Shown piece after piece: positions 1 to 8,042 of a stretch of DNA of 32,860 nucleotides. Below the pieces are notes generated by a model. The model was not told where the DNA came from. It saw only the letters and a list, made by a program, of their open reading frames with translations, and did not search any database. The position numbers and the translations under genes were made by a program. The DNA is taken from NCBI GenBank assembly GCA_025456085.1, contig JALOLF010000042.1, positions 1 through 32,860 on the forward strand, given 5' to 3'. How positions within the stretch are numbered: the first letter of the stretch is position 1; each line of letters opens with the position of its first letter. Source of the DNA: Acidimicrobiales bacterium. Lineage in GTDB: Bacteria; Actinomycetota; Acidimicrobiia; Acidimicrobiales; Acidimicrobilacustridaceae.

Positions 1-1277
1 ACCCGGCCCAGGATCCCGTCGTGGGGCCGGGCCACCCGGGCCAGCATCTCGATGGCCGACAACCCGATGGCGAACGCCACCCCGTACAGGATGTCGAACG
101 CGATCACGCCGAAGCAGGCGGCGAGAGCCAACAGGAACTCGCTCGGACGGAACCGGCGCAGACGCACGAACTCGGGCACGTTGACCAGCAGCACGGCCGC
201 GTAGATCACGATCGCGCCCAACGCCGGAAGCGGGAAGTCGGCGAGGACCGGGCGGAAGAACACGATCACGACGAGGATCGACGCCACCCCGACCAGGGAG
301 AAGAGCTGGGTCCGACTGCCGACCGCCACCCCGATGGCGGTGCGGCTGCCGCTGCTCGACACCGGCAGGCCCTGGGTCAGTCCCGTTCCCACGTTGGCGG
401 CGCTGAGGGCGAGCAGCTCCTGGTTGGCATCGATCGTGTAGCCGTTGCGCGCCGCGAACGCCCGGGAGTCCAGCACGTTGTCCGAGAACCCGACCAGGGC
501 GATCCCGAACGCCGGCGCCAGCAGGGAGACGAGGTCGTCGAGGTTCACCGCCGGCACCCGGATCGAGGGCAGCCCCGCCGGGATCTCGCCCACGACGGCG
601 ATGCCGGCCTCGTCGAGCTGGAACACCGCCACGATGGCCGTGGCGACCAGGACACCCAGCAGCGGTGCCGGAGCCCGCGGGAAGCGCCACTGGCACACGA
701 ACAGGAACACGAGCACGCCCAGGCCCAGCACCAGGCTGGGCACGTCCCACTCGTCGACGCTGCGCACCACCTCGCCCAGCGAGCCCACGGCCGAGCTCGC
801 GTCGACGTCGATGCCCACCATCCTGTCGAGCTGGCCCGCGGCCATGATCACCGCCACGCCGGCCATGTAGCCCACCAGGATGGGGTGGGACAGCAGGTCC
901 GCGAGGAACCCCAGGCGGAACAGGTAGCCGACGAAGCACATCACCCCGACCACCAGCGCGCAGGCGGCGGCCAGGGTGGCGTACAACGCCGGGTCGCCGT
1001 CGGCGAGCGGGGCCACGGCCGTCGCCGCCATGACGGAGATCGTCGATTCCGGTCCCACCGAGAGCTGACGCGACGAGCCCACGAAGGCGTACACGACCAT
1101 CGGCGCCAGGAGGGACCACAGCCCCACCACCGGCGACAGGCCGGCCACCTGGGCGTAGGCCATGGTCTGGGGGATGGCGTACGCCGCCACCGTCACCCCC
1201 GCCACGACGTCGCCGCGCAGCCAGAGCCGGTCGTAGCCTCGCAGCTGCGACAGACCCGGCAGGAGCCGTTCGATCAC
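1..1277 (-). CDS. SulP family anion (sulfate-type) permease, partial
   Basis: Inner-membrane anion transporter of the SulP/SLC26 family; substrate (sulfate, bicarbonate or another anion) cannot be told from sequence. About 425 residues are visible; the 3' end, where a cytoplasmic STAS domain would normally lie, is outside the window. The N-terminal region reads IERLLPGLSQLRGYDR, then DVVAGVTVAAYAIPQTMAYA and SVGPESTISVMAA, the characteristic SulP signatures, followed by many hydrophobic segments and the later SSSGSRTAIG stretch. The start is uncertain: GTG at 1277 was chosen, but an in-frame TTG at 1307 lies directly behind GGGGAAGGG and would add ten residues. A -10-like TACGCT sits at 1319-1324 on this strand. 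The gene is divergent from the phosphatase gene at 1450. Confidence 0.9.
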   Translation of the reverse strand, partial: MIERLLPGLSQLRGYDRLWLRGDVVAGVTVAAYAIPQTMAYAQVAGLSPVVGLWSLLAPMVVYAFVGSSRQLSVGPESTISVMAATAVAPLADGDPALYATLAAACALVVGVMCFVGYLFRLGFLADLLSHPILVGYMAGVAVIMAAGQLDRMVGIDVDASSAVGSLGEVVRSVDEWDVPSLVLGLGVLVFLFVCQWRFPRAPAPLLGVLVATAIVAVFQLDEAGIAVVGEIPAGLPSIRVPAVNLDDLVSLLAPAFGIALVGFSDNVLDSRAFAARNGYTIDANQELLALSAANVGTGLTQGLPVSSSGSRTAIGVAVGSRTQLFSLVGVASILVVIVFFRPVLADFPLPALGAIVIYAAVLLVNVPEFVRLRRFRPSEFLLALAACFGVIAFDILYGVAFAIGLSAIEMLARVARPHDGILGR

Positions 1278-1403
1278 GGGCGCGTCGTGGTGCCTTCGCG
1301 CAGCCAAACCCTTCCCCGAGCGTAGCCTTCGCGTCCTGACACCCTAACGGAGCCCACCGAGAGGACGATCGAACAGGACCGACCCCGGCAGCCACCCGGT
1401 CGG

Positions 1404-1409
1404 TAGGGT
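1404..1409 (+). promoter_or_regulatory. -10 element candidate of the otsB-like operon
   Basis: TAGGGT fits the actinobacterial -10 consensus TANNNT. A start of transcription 6-8 bases downstream would give a leader of about 35 bases holding the GGGGGATCGAG ribosome site before ATG 1450. This argues against the earlier in-frame GTG at 1408, which overlaps the box. No clear -35 was seen. Confidence 0.4.
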
Positions 1410-1449
1410 GGGCGCAGAGCGGGCTGGGACCAGCGCACGGGGGATCGAG

Positions 1450-3051
1450 ATGCAGCAGCCGGTGGTCATCGCGGGACGACCCGTCGACGCCGTCGTGTTC
1501 GACACCGACGGGGTGGTCACCGACACGGCCCGGGTGCACGCCGCGGCCTGGGCCCGCGTGTTCGACGACCTGCTGGCGTCGCGGTCCGAAGCCGACGGAA
1601 CGCCGCTGCGACCCTTCACCGACGACGACTACCTCCGCCACGTCGACGGCATCCCCCGCTACGACGGCGTGGCCCGGTTCCTCGCGTCGCGGGACATCGA
1701 CCTGCCCCGGGGCACGCCCGACGATCCGATCGAGGCCGACACCGTGTGCGGCATCGGCAACCGCAAGGACGCCGCGTTCAACGAACACCTCCGGGACCGA
1801 GGGGTGACGGCCATCGCGCCGACCGTGGGCTGGATCGACGACCTGCGTCGCCTGGGTGTGCGCACGGCGGTGGTGTCGGCGAGCCGCAACTGCGCGGCCG
1901 TGCTGCGAAGCGCCGCGGTCGAGGACCGCTTCGAGGTGCGCGTCGACGGGGTCGACGGCGACGAGCTGGGTCTGGCGGGCAAGCCCGACCCGGCGATCTA
2001 CCTGGAGGCGGCCCGACGGTTGGGTCTGGCACCGGCGCGCATCGCCGTCGTCGAGGACGCCATCCTGGGGGTCGAGGCGGCTCGACGGGGTGGATTCGGG
2101 TTGGTGGTGGGCCTGGACCGCCGCGGCGGCGGCCACGGCGAGCACCTCGCCGCGGCAGGTGCCGATGTCGTGGTGACGGCGCTCGATGCCGCCGAGCTGC
2201 GCCCCCTCGCGCCCGCCGACGCCCCGGCCGCGCCGCTGCCGTCGTTGGACCCGGCGCTGGACCACGTCGAGGAGCTCGCCTCGGGTCCGCGCCGCCCGGT
2301 CGTGTTCCTCGACTACGACGGCACGCTCACGCCCATCGTCGCCCATCCCTCCCTGGCGGTGCTCGCCCCCGAGATGCGCGACGCGCTGGTGGCCCTGGCC
2401 CGGCAGTGCCCGGTGGCGGTGCTGAGCGGGCGGGACCTCGCCGACGTCGACGCCATGGTCGGCCTCGAGCAGCTCTACGTGGCCGGTAGCCACGGCTTCG
2501 ACATCCGTGGCCCCGGCGGCATGCGCCGGGTGGTGGGCGGCGGGGAAGCCCTGGTGGACGAGCTCGATGCAGCCACGGCCGCGCTCGAGGTCTCCGCGGC
2601 AGCCGTCCCCGGCGCCTGGGTGGAGCGGAAGCGCTTCGCCATCGCCGTGCACTACCGCCAGGTCGACGACGCCGACATCGCTCGGGTGGAGGCCGCGGTC
2701 GACGCCGCCCTCGCCGACCGGCGGGGTCTGCGCAAGACCGGCGGCAAGAAGATCTTCGAACTGCGCCCCGACGTCGAGTGGGACAAGGGCCGGGCGCTGC
2801 GCTGGCTGCTGGAGGTGCTCGTCGAGGATCCCGACGACGCCCTGGCGGTGTTCCTGGGCGACGACGAGACCGACGAGGACGGCTTCCGCGAGGTGCGCGC
2901 CCGGGGCGCGGGCATCGTGGTGGGCACCGAGGACCGGCCCACGCTGGCCCGGTGGCGGGTCGACGACACCGAGGGCGTCCGCCGCTTCCTCGACGGGTTG
3001 GGCTCGGCGCTGGTGATGGCGGCGACGACGGAAGGGCGCGACGAGCAGTGA
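1450..3051 (+). CDS. otsB: Bifunctional beta-phosphoglucomutase-like HAD / trehalose-6-phosphate phosphatase
   Basis: Predicted cytoplasmic 533-residue fusion of two HAD domains. Residues 1-250 resemble beta-phosphoglucomutase: FDTDGVVTDT (Asp18, Asp20), the HVDGIPRYDG loop, VSASRNC and GKPDPAIYLEAARRLG. Residues 280-525 resemble trehalose-6-phosphate phosphatase: VVFLDYDGTLTP with Asp288 and Asp290, AVLSGRDLADV, GSHGFDIRGP, KKIFELRPDVEWDKG and FLGDDETDEDGF. All HAD motifs look intact. The ATG at 1450 was preferred over GTG 1408 because GGGGGATCGAG precedes it. The stop overlaps the GTG of the GH65 gene by four bases (GTGA), so the two are probably translationally coupled. In mycobacterial OtsB1 (Rv2006) the same order, HAD-TPP-GH65, is one polypeptide. 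Expected roles are dephosphorylation of trehalose 6-phosphate and conversion of beta-glucose 1-phosphate; no otsA lies in the window. Confidence 0.88.
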   Translation: MQQPVVIAGRPVDAVVFDTDGVVTDTARVHAAAWARVFDDLLASRSEADGTPLRPFTDDDYLRHVDGIPRYDGVARFLASRDIDLPRGTPDDPIEADTVCGIGNRKDAAFNEHLRDRGVTAIAPTVGWIDDLRRLGVRTAVVSASRNCAAVLRSAAVEDRFEVRVDGVDGDELGLAGKPDPAIYLEAARRLGLAPARIAVVEDAILGVEAARRGGFGLVVGLDRRGGGHGEHLAAAGADVVVTALDAAELRPLAPADAPAAPLPSLDPALDHVEELASGPRRPVVFLDYDGTLTPIVAHPSLAVLAPEMRDALVALARQCPVAVLSGRDLADVDAMVGLEQLYVAGSHGFDIRGPGGMRRVVGGGEALVDELDAATAALEVSAAAVPGAWVERKRFAIAVHYRQVDDADIARVEAAVDAALADRRGLRKTGGKKIFELRPDVEWDKGRALRWLLEVLVEDPDDALAVFLGDDETDEDGFREVRARGAGIVVGTEDRPTLARWRVDDTEGVRRFLDGLGSALVMAATTEGRDEQ

Positions 3052-5441
3052 GCGAGTGGGAGATCGTCTACCGGGGCTGGGAGCCGCGCGAGCAGGGGGT
3101 GCGCGAAGCCCTGTGCACGTTGGGCAACGGCTACCTGGCCACCCGCGGCGCCGCCCCCGAGTGCGACGCCGACGACGTCCACTACCCGGGCACCTACCTC
3201 GCCGGCGTGTACAACCGCCTGGGCTCCGAGGTCGCCGGCCGCTGGGTGGAGAACGAGAGCCTCGTCAACGCGCCGAACTGGCTGTCGCTCACCTTCCGGG
3301 TCGACGACGGCCCGTGGCTCTCCCCGGCCACGGCCGAGGTGCTGGACTGGGAGCAGAAGCTCGACCTCAGCCGCGGTCTGCTGGTGCGCCTGGCCCGCTA
3401 CCGCGACGGCCAGGGTCGCGTGGTGCGCCTCGTCCAGCGCCGTTTCGTGGACATGGCCGGTCCGCACCTGGCCGGCCTCGACACCACGCTGACCGCCGAG
3501 AACTTCTCGGGGCGCCTCGAGGTGCGCAGCGCCCTCGACGGCACGGTCACCAACTCCGGCGTGGCCCGCTACCGGGCGCTCCCCAGCCGGCATCTCACCC
3601 CGCTGCGCGCCGCCGAGCTCGACGGGGAGACCATCGAGCTCATGGTGGAGACGAACCAGAGCCACGTGCGCATCGCCATGGCGGCCCGCACCCGGGTCTT
3701 CCTCCGCGATCAGCCCGTGCCGGCGGTGCGACACGTGGTCACCCGGGACGGCTACGTCGCCCACCTGCTGGTGCTGCACGCGGACGAAGGAGAGTCGGTC
3801 ACGATCGAGAAGCTGGTGGCGACCTACACCGGCCGTGACACCGGGATCAGCGAGCCCGCGGCGGAGGCCCGCGACCGGGTCCGCCACATCGGAGGCTTCG
3901 ACGACCTGCTGCCCCGCCACACCCTGGCCTGGCACCACCTGTGGGAGCGGTGCCGGGTCGATCTGGTTGACAGCGAAGAGGTCCAACGCATCCTCAACCT
4001 GCACATCTTCCACCTGCTGCAGACCACCTCCCAGCACGTGGTGGACCTCGACGTGGGGGTGCCGGCCCGCGGTCTGCACGGAGAGGCCTACCGGGGCCAC
4101 GTCTTCTGGGACGAGATCTTCATCCTGCCGTTCCTGAACCTGCGCATGCCCGAGGTGTCCCGCTCGTTGCTGCGGTACCGGCACCGCCGCCTCCCCCAGG
4201 CCCGGTGGGCGGCGAAGGCAGCCGGCTACGACGGCGTGATGTTCCCGTGGCAGAGCGGCAGCGACGGCCGGGAGGAGACCCAGACCCTGCACCTGAACCC
4301 CAAGTCGGGTCGGTGGCTGCCCGACGCGTCGCACCTGCAGCGCCACATCAACCTGGCGGTGGCCTACAACGTGTGGCAGTACTGGGAGACGACGGGCGAC
4401 GAGCAGTTCCTGGGGTTCTACGGCGCCGAGCTGCTGCTGGGCATGGCCCGCTTCTTCGCCAGCCTGGCCACCTACGACCGCACCAGCGACCGCTACGAGA
4501 TCGCCGGGGTCATGGGTCCCGACGAGTACCACGAGGGCTACCCCGGTGCCGAGCAGCCGGGTCTGCGCAACAACGCCTACACCAACGTGATGACGGCCTG
4601 GCTCATGTGCCGTGCACTCGAGGTGCTCGACGTGCTGCCCGAGCCGTACCGGTCCGAGGTCCTCGACCGCATGGGCCTGACGCGGGAGGAGACCGACCGC
4701 TGGGAGGTCATGAGCCGGCGCATGAAGATCGTCTTCCACGACGACGGCATCATCAGCCAGTTCGAGGGCTACGAGGACCTGGCGGAGCTGGACTGGGAGG
4801 ACTACGTCGCCCGCTACGGGGACATCCAGCGGTTGGACCGCATCCTCGAGGCCGAGGGCGACTCCCCCGACAACTACAAGCTCTCCAAGCAGGCCGATGC
4901 CCTCATGGCCGCCTTCCTGCTGTCACCCCGCGAGCTGACCCTGGTGTTCCGGCGCCTCGGCTACGAGCTCACCGCAGAGCAGGCCCGGCGGACCGTCGAG
5001 TACTACATGGCACGCACCTCGCACGGTTCGACGCTGTCGAAGCTCGTGCACGGCTGGATCCTGGCCCGGATCGACCGCCGCCGCTCCTGGCAGTTCTTCC
5101 AGGAGGCGCTGCGCAGCGACATCGACGACGTCCAGGGCGGCACCACCAGCGAGGGCATCCACCTCGGCGCCATGGCGGGCACGGTCGACATGGTGCAGCG
5201 CTGCTACAGCGGGATCGACCCCCGAGGCGGCGTGCTGTTCCTCGACCCCGACCTGCCCGACGAGCTGCGGGGCCTGCAGTTCGACCTCCGCTACCGGGGC
5301 CGCTGGCTCCACCTCGACATCGATCACGAACGGGCCCGGGTCGAGGTCCGCCGCGACGGTGCCGGGCCGGTCAAGGTGGGTCGGCGCAACCAGATCGTGG
5401 AGCTCGGAGCGGGCGAGTCGTTCACCTTCGAGCTCAGCTGA
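3048..5441 (+). CDS. Glycoside hydrolase family 65 protein (disaccharide phosphorylase type)
   Basis: A 797-residue GH65 protein, normal length for the family, without signal peptide. The N-terminal beta-sandwich opens with WEIVYRGWEP and EALCTLGNGYLATRG; the (alpha/alpha)6 barrel contains HGEAYRGHVFWDEIFILPF, MFPWQSGSDGREETQ and VMGPDEYHEGYPG, whose Glu493 should be the general acid. HGSTLSKLVHGWILAR matches the phosphate-binding region of the family, which favours phosphorylase over hydrolase. Members act on trehalose, maltose, kojibiose or nigerose and release beta-glucose 1-phosphate; the substrate cannot be assigned here. The upstream partner carries a beta-phosphoglucomutase-like domain, the expected next step, so the pair may route a disaccharide into glucose 6-phosphate. 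It starts with GTG at 3048, overlapping the previous stop by four bases. Confidence 0.9.
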   Translation: MSEWEIVYRGWEPREQGVREALCTLGNGYLATRGAAPECDADDVHYPGTYLAGVYNRLGSEVAGRWVENESLVNAPNWLSLTFRVDDGPWLSPATAEVLDWEQKLDLSRGLLVRLARYRDGQGRVVRLVQRRFVDMAGPHLAGLDTTLTAENFSGRLEVRSALDGTVTNSGVARYRALPSRHLTPLRAAELDGETIELMVETNQSHVRIAMAARTRVFLRDQPVPAVRHVVTRDGYVAHLLVLHADEGESVTIEKLVATYTGRDTGISEPAAEARDRVRHIGGFDDLLPRHTLAWHHLWERCRVDLVDSEEVQRILNLHIFHLLQTTSQHVVDLDVGVPARGLHGEAYRGHVFWDEIFILPFLNLRMPEVSRSLLRYRHRRLPQARWAAKAAGYDGVMFPWQSGSDGREETQTLHLNPKSGRWLPDASHLQRHINLAVAYNVWQYWETTGDEQFLGFYGAELLLGMARFFASLATYDRTSDRYEIAGVMGPDEYHEGYPGAEQPGLRNNAYTNVMTAWLMCRALEVLDVLPEPYRSEVLDRMGLTREETDRWEVMSRRMKIVFHDDGIISQFEGYEDLAELDWEDYVARYGDIQRLDRILEAEGDSPDNYKLSKQADALMAAFLLSPRELTLVFRRLGYELTAEQARRTVEYYMARTSHGSTLSKLVHGWILARIDRRRSWQFFQEALRSDIDDVQGGTTSEGIHLGAMAGTVDMVQRCYSGIDPRGGVLFLDPDLPDELRGLQFDLRYRGRWLHLDIDHERARVEVRRDGAGPVKVGRRNQIVELGAGESFTFELS

Positions 5442-5456
5442 GCCGACCTCCGCCCG

Positions 5457-6434
5457 TCAGGGGGAGGCGACGTCCAGCTCGGTCTCGGTCGCCACCACGA
5501 CCCGCCCGTCGCTCAGACGGAGCACCCCGATCCGGCACGGCGCGGTCAGCACCCGACCCGTCGGCTCGGCCCGACCGTCCACCACGGCCACCTCTTCGAG
5601 CACCCCGGACAGATAGCCGCAGAGCCCCAGGCGCTCGCCGTCGAGGGCCACCATCCCGGCAGGGACCCGTTGCTCGGCTCCGCCCCCCAGCTCGGTGACC
5701 ACCACCTCACCGTCGTCGACGACACGGGCCAGGCGCTCACGACCACCGCCGGTGTTGTCGGCCACCCACAGCGAACCGTCCGGGGTGTGGGTGAAGGCGA
5801 AGGGGTTGTTCCAACCCCCGGCCAGCACGACCGGCACCTGGTCGGCGGCGGCGTCGGGATCGAGCAGCAGCAGCTTGCCGTTGGGGGTGGCCGGGTCGGC
5901 GACGGCGTCGGGATCGAGCAGGTCCCCCACCCCGACGAGCAGCCTGCCCTCGTGGAGCTCGAGATGACCGCCGTTGGCCCGTTCCGCGCTGACCGGACCT
6001 TCCCACACCGGTCGCTCGGGCCCGGGCGCCACCTGGGCCACGACGAGGCGACCGTCCTCGGCGCGGGTGAAGGAGGCGTACAGACGGCCCTCGTCGTCGG
6101 ACACCAGCCCGAGCAGGCCCCGCTGATCGCCCTCGGTCCCCGTGACCGCCACGCTCGCCACCGGCTCCGCGGCGCGCCCACCGGTCGCGTCCACCGAGAG
6201 GATCCGCCCGGTCAGGCGCTCGCCGTAGAGCAGCCCACCGTCGGGCGCGGCGACGAGTGCCGCGGGGAAGGCGGCGTCGGCGACGAACAGCTCGCTGGGC
6301 ACCAGCGTCGACGGCGGTGGCGTGGCCGGGTCGGACGGGGAGGCGGGCCCGCCGTCGTCGCCGCAGCCGTCGAGGGCGAGCAGCCCCCCGACCGCGAGCA
6401 GGAGCAGGACGACCCGGCGCCAGGCGAGCGACAT
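5457..6434 (-). CDS. Lipoprotein, soluble sugar dehydrogenase-like beta-propeller
   Basis: Exported 325-residue protein. From ATG 6434 it has a basic start (MSLAWRR), a hydrophobic stretch and the lipobox LLALDGC, so it is probably a lipoprotein anchored on the outer face of the membrane; a Ser/Pro-rich linker follows. The body resembles PQQ-dependent glucose/sorbosone dehydrogenases: ANGGHLELHEGRLLVGVGD and NPFAFTHTPDGSLWVADN match the family's propeller motifs, and DQRGLLGLVSDDEGRLYASF its early blade. It is shorter than typical members (about 350-400 residues), so enzymatic activity is uncertain; a non-enzymatic NHL/SMP-type propeller is possible. It runs convergently with the GH65 gene (15 bases between stops) and divergently from the GT2 gene. 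A longer frame to 6470 exists but would place extra residues before the signal peptide. Confidence 0.72.
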   Translation of the reverse strand: MSLAWRRVVLLLLAVGGLLALDGCGDDGGPASPSDPATPPPSTLVPSELFVADAAFPAALVAAPDGGLLYGERLTGRILSVDATGGRAAEPVASVAVTGTEGDQRGLLGLVSDDEGRLYASFTRAEDGRLVVAQVAPGPERPVWEGPVSAERANGGHLELHEGRLLVGVGDLLDPDAVADPATPNGKLLLLDPDAAADQVPVVLAGGWNNPFAFTHTPDGSLWVADNTGGGRERLARVVDDGEVVVTELGGGAEQRVPAGMVALDGERLGLCGYLSGVLEEVAVVDGRAEPTGRVLTAPCRIGVLRLSDGRVVVATETELDVASP

Positions 6435-6459
6435 GCGACGATCGAACCACACCCCCGGG

Positions 6460-6465
6460 TAGCGT
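6460..6465 (+). promoter_or_regulatory. Leaderless-type -10 element before the GT2 gene
   Basis: TAGCGT fits TANNNT and is followed by exactly seven bases and then GTG 6473. This geometry is known for leaderless transcripts in actinobacteria and supports GTG 6473 rather than the GTG at 6464, which overlaps the box. Confidence 0.5.
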
Positions 6466-6472
6466 GCCATCG

Positions 6473-7123
6473 GTGCCCGACGTCGTGTTGCCCGCCCTCG
6501 ACGAGCAGGACGCCGTCGCGTGGGTGCTGGATCGCCTGCCGGCAGGGTTCCGGCCCATCGTGGTCGACAACGGCTCGAGCGACGGCACCGCCCGCGTGGC
6601 CGCCCGACTGGGGGCGACCGTCGTGTCCGAGCCGGTCCGGGGCTTCGGCTCCGCGTGCTGGGCCGGCCTGCAGGCCGCCACCGCCGAGGTCGTGTGCTTC
6701 ATGGACTGCGACGCGTCGCTCGACCCCGCGGCGCTACCGGCCGTGGCCGGGCCCGTGTCCGCCGGCGACGCGGACCTGGTGCTCGGCGCCCGGGTGGCGC
6801 AGCGGGGCGCCTGGCCGGTCCACGCCCGGATCGCCAACCGCTACCTGGCCCGACGCGTGCGAACCCGCTTCGGCTACGCCGTGACCGATCTCGGCCCCCT
6901 GCGGGCGGCTCGACGAGCCGACCTGCTCGCCCTGGACCTGCGTGACCGACGCTCGGGCTGGCCCCTGGAGATGGTGCTGCGCGCCGGGCTGGCCGGGTGG
7001 CGGGTGGTGGAGGTCCCGGTGCCCTACCGACCGCGCGCCGGGCGCTCCAAGGTCACGGGCACCCTGCGGGGGACGGTCACCGCGGTGCGCGACATGCGCG
7101 CCCAACTGCGCGACACGCGGTGA
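6473..7123 (+). CDS. Family 2 glycosyltransferase, dolichyl-phosphate-sugar synthase-like
   Basis: A 216-residue soluble GT-A enzyme. The start VPDVVLPALDEQDA is the usual nucleotide-binding beginning of GT2 enzymes; IVVDNGSSDGT follows, MDCDASLDP holds the metal-binding DxD, and LVLGARV, TDLGPLRAARR and YRPRAGRSKVTGT are typical of the DPM/DPG-synthase-like subgroup. No C-terminal membrane helices are present, so it probably works at the membrane surface transferring a sugar from a nucleotide donor to a polyprenyl phosphate or related acceptor; donor and acceptor are unknown. The start choice rests on the leaderless-type promoter. It converges with the LLM oxidoreductase (15 bases between stops). 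Short GT2 enzymes of this kind often lie near TIGR04282-type transferases, one of which is at 8043-8690. Confidence 0.85.
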   Translation: MPDVVLPALDEQDAVAWVLDRLPAGFRPIVVDNGSSDGTARVAARLGATVVSEPVRGFGSACWAGLQAATAEVVCFMDCDASLDPAALPAVAGPVSAGDADLVLGARVAQRGAWPVHARIANRYLARRVRTRFGYAVTDLGPLRAARRADLLALDLRDRRSGWPLEMVLRAGLAGWRVVEVPVPYRPRAGRSKVTGTLRGTVTAVRDMRAQLRDTR

Positions 7124-7138
7124 GACCCGGGACCGCGC

Positions 7139-7978
7139 TCAGCCCACGGCGGCGAGCGCCTCGGCGAGCGGTTCCAGCACCGCCACCCGGTGGGGTGGCG
7201 GGAGGTACACGATGACCAGGTCGGCCCCGGCCTCGCCGAGCTGGTTCGCCTCGTGGGCGAGACGTCCGAGATCGGACAGGTCGGACATGAGCTGGGCCGA
7301 GACGCGGATCTCCGAGCGGTCCCGCCCCACCGCTGCGCAGTGCGCCCCGAGGACGTCGAGCTTGCGGCGCAGGTCCTCGGGCGGGCCGCCGATGAAGTTC
7401 CAGTGGTCGGCGTAGCGGGCCACGGCCCGCAGGGTGCGCTTCTCCCCGTTGCCGCCGATGCAGATCGGGGGGTGCGGGCGCTGCACCGGCTTGGGCTCGC
7501 AGCGGGCGTCGGTGAGCCGGTAGTAGCGACCCTCGAAGGTGGTGGTCTCCCTGCTCAGCAGGCCCGTGATGACCTCGAGCGCCTCCTCCAGCCGGTCGAA
7601 CCGCTCGGTCCAGGTGGGGAGCAGGTCGATGCCGTAGGCGCCGGCCTCCTCCTCGTTCCAGCCCGCGCCCAGGCCGAGCTCGAGACGCCCGCCCGACACG
7701 ATGTCGAGCGCCGCGGCCATGTTGGCCACGAGCGCGGGGTGACGGTAGGGCACGCCGTTGACCATCGTGCCGATGCGCAGCCGCGTCGTGGCCTGGGCCA
7801 GTGCGGTGAGGGTGACCCACCCCTCCAGGCAGGGGCCCGTCGGGTCCGAGAAGATGGGGTAGAAGTGGTCGAAGTTCCACGCCGACTCGAACACCGGGAT
7901 GGTGTCGGCGGCCCGCCACACGGCGAGCAGGTCCTCCCAGGTCGTGTGCTGGGGCGCGGTCTTGATGGCGAAGCGCAT
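7139..7978 (-). CDS. LLM-class F420-dependent oxidoreductase (Rv1855c-like)
   Basis: A 279-residue luciferase-like TIM-barrel protein. MRFAIKTAPQHTTWEDLL, ESAWNFDHFYPIF, LGLGAGWNEEEAGAYGI and ICIGGNGEKRTLRAVARYADHWN match the actinobacterial subgroup annotated as F420-dependent, Rv1855c family. It would transfer hydride between reduced F420 and an unknown substrate in the cytoplasm. Use of FMN instead cannot be excluded. ATG 7978 is preceded by a leaderless-type -10 box. It lies 64 bases downstream of the TIGR04282-type gene and probably has its own promoter, though read-through from the long operon is possible. Confidence 0.88.
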   Translation of the reverse strand: MRFAIKTAPQHTTWEDLLAVWRAADTIPVFESAWNFDHFYPIFSDPTGPCLEGWVTLTALAQATTRLRIGTMVNGVPYRHPALVANMAAALDIVSGGRLELGLGAGWNEEEAGAYGIDLLPTWTERFDRLEEALEVITGLLSRETTTFEGRYYRLTDARCEPKPVQRPHPPICIGGNGEKRTLRAVARYADHWNFIGGPPEDLRRKLDVLGAHCAAVGRDRSEIRVSAQLMSDLSDLGRLAHEANQLGEAGADLVIVYLPPPHRVAVLEPLAEALAAVG

Positions 7979-7984
7979 GGGCGA

Positions 7985-7990
7985 ACCGTA
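7985..7990 (-). promoter_or_regulatory. Leaderless-type -10 element of the LLM oxidoreductase gene
   Basis: Read on the minus strand, TACGGT is followed by six bases and then ATG 7978. It fits TANNNT and the spacing of leaderless actinobacterial transcripts. Confidence 0.45.
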
Positions 7991-8042
7991 GCCAGCGGTC
8001 CGGGTCGACGACGGGAGGGCCTCACGCCGGAGCGGGGAGCCG

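Noticed and set aside
21..1325. A 434-codon plus-strand open frame at the window start
   Set aside because: The minus strand reads as a convincing SulP transporter; the plus-strand translation is His/Arg/Gln-rich noise.
2652..4739. A 695-codon minus-strand open frame opposite the phosphatase and GH65 genes
   Set aside because: Low-complexity translation without family motifs; the plus-strand genes have intact catalytic motifs.
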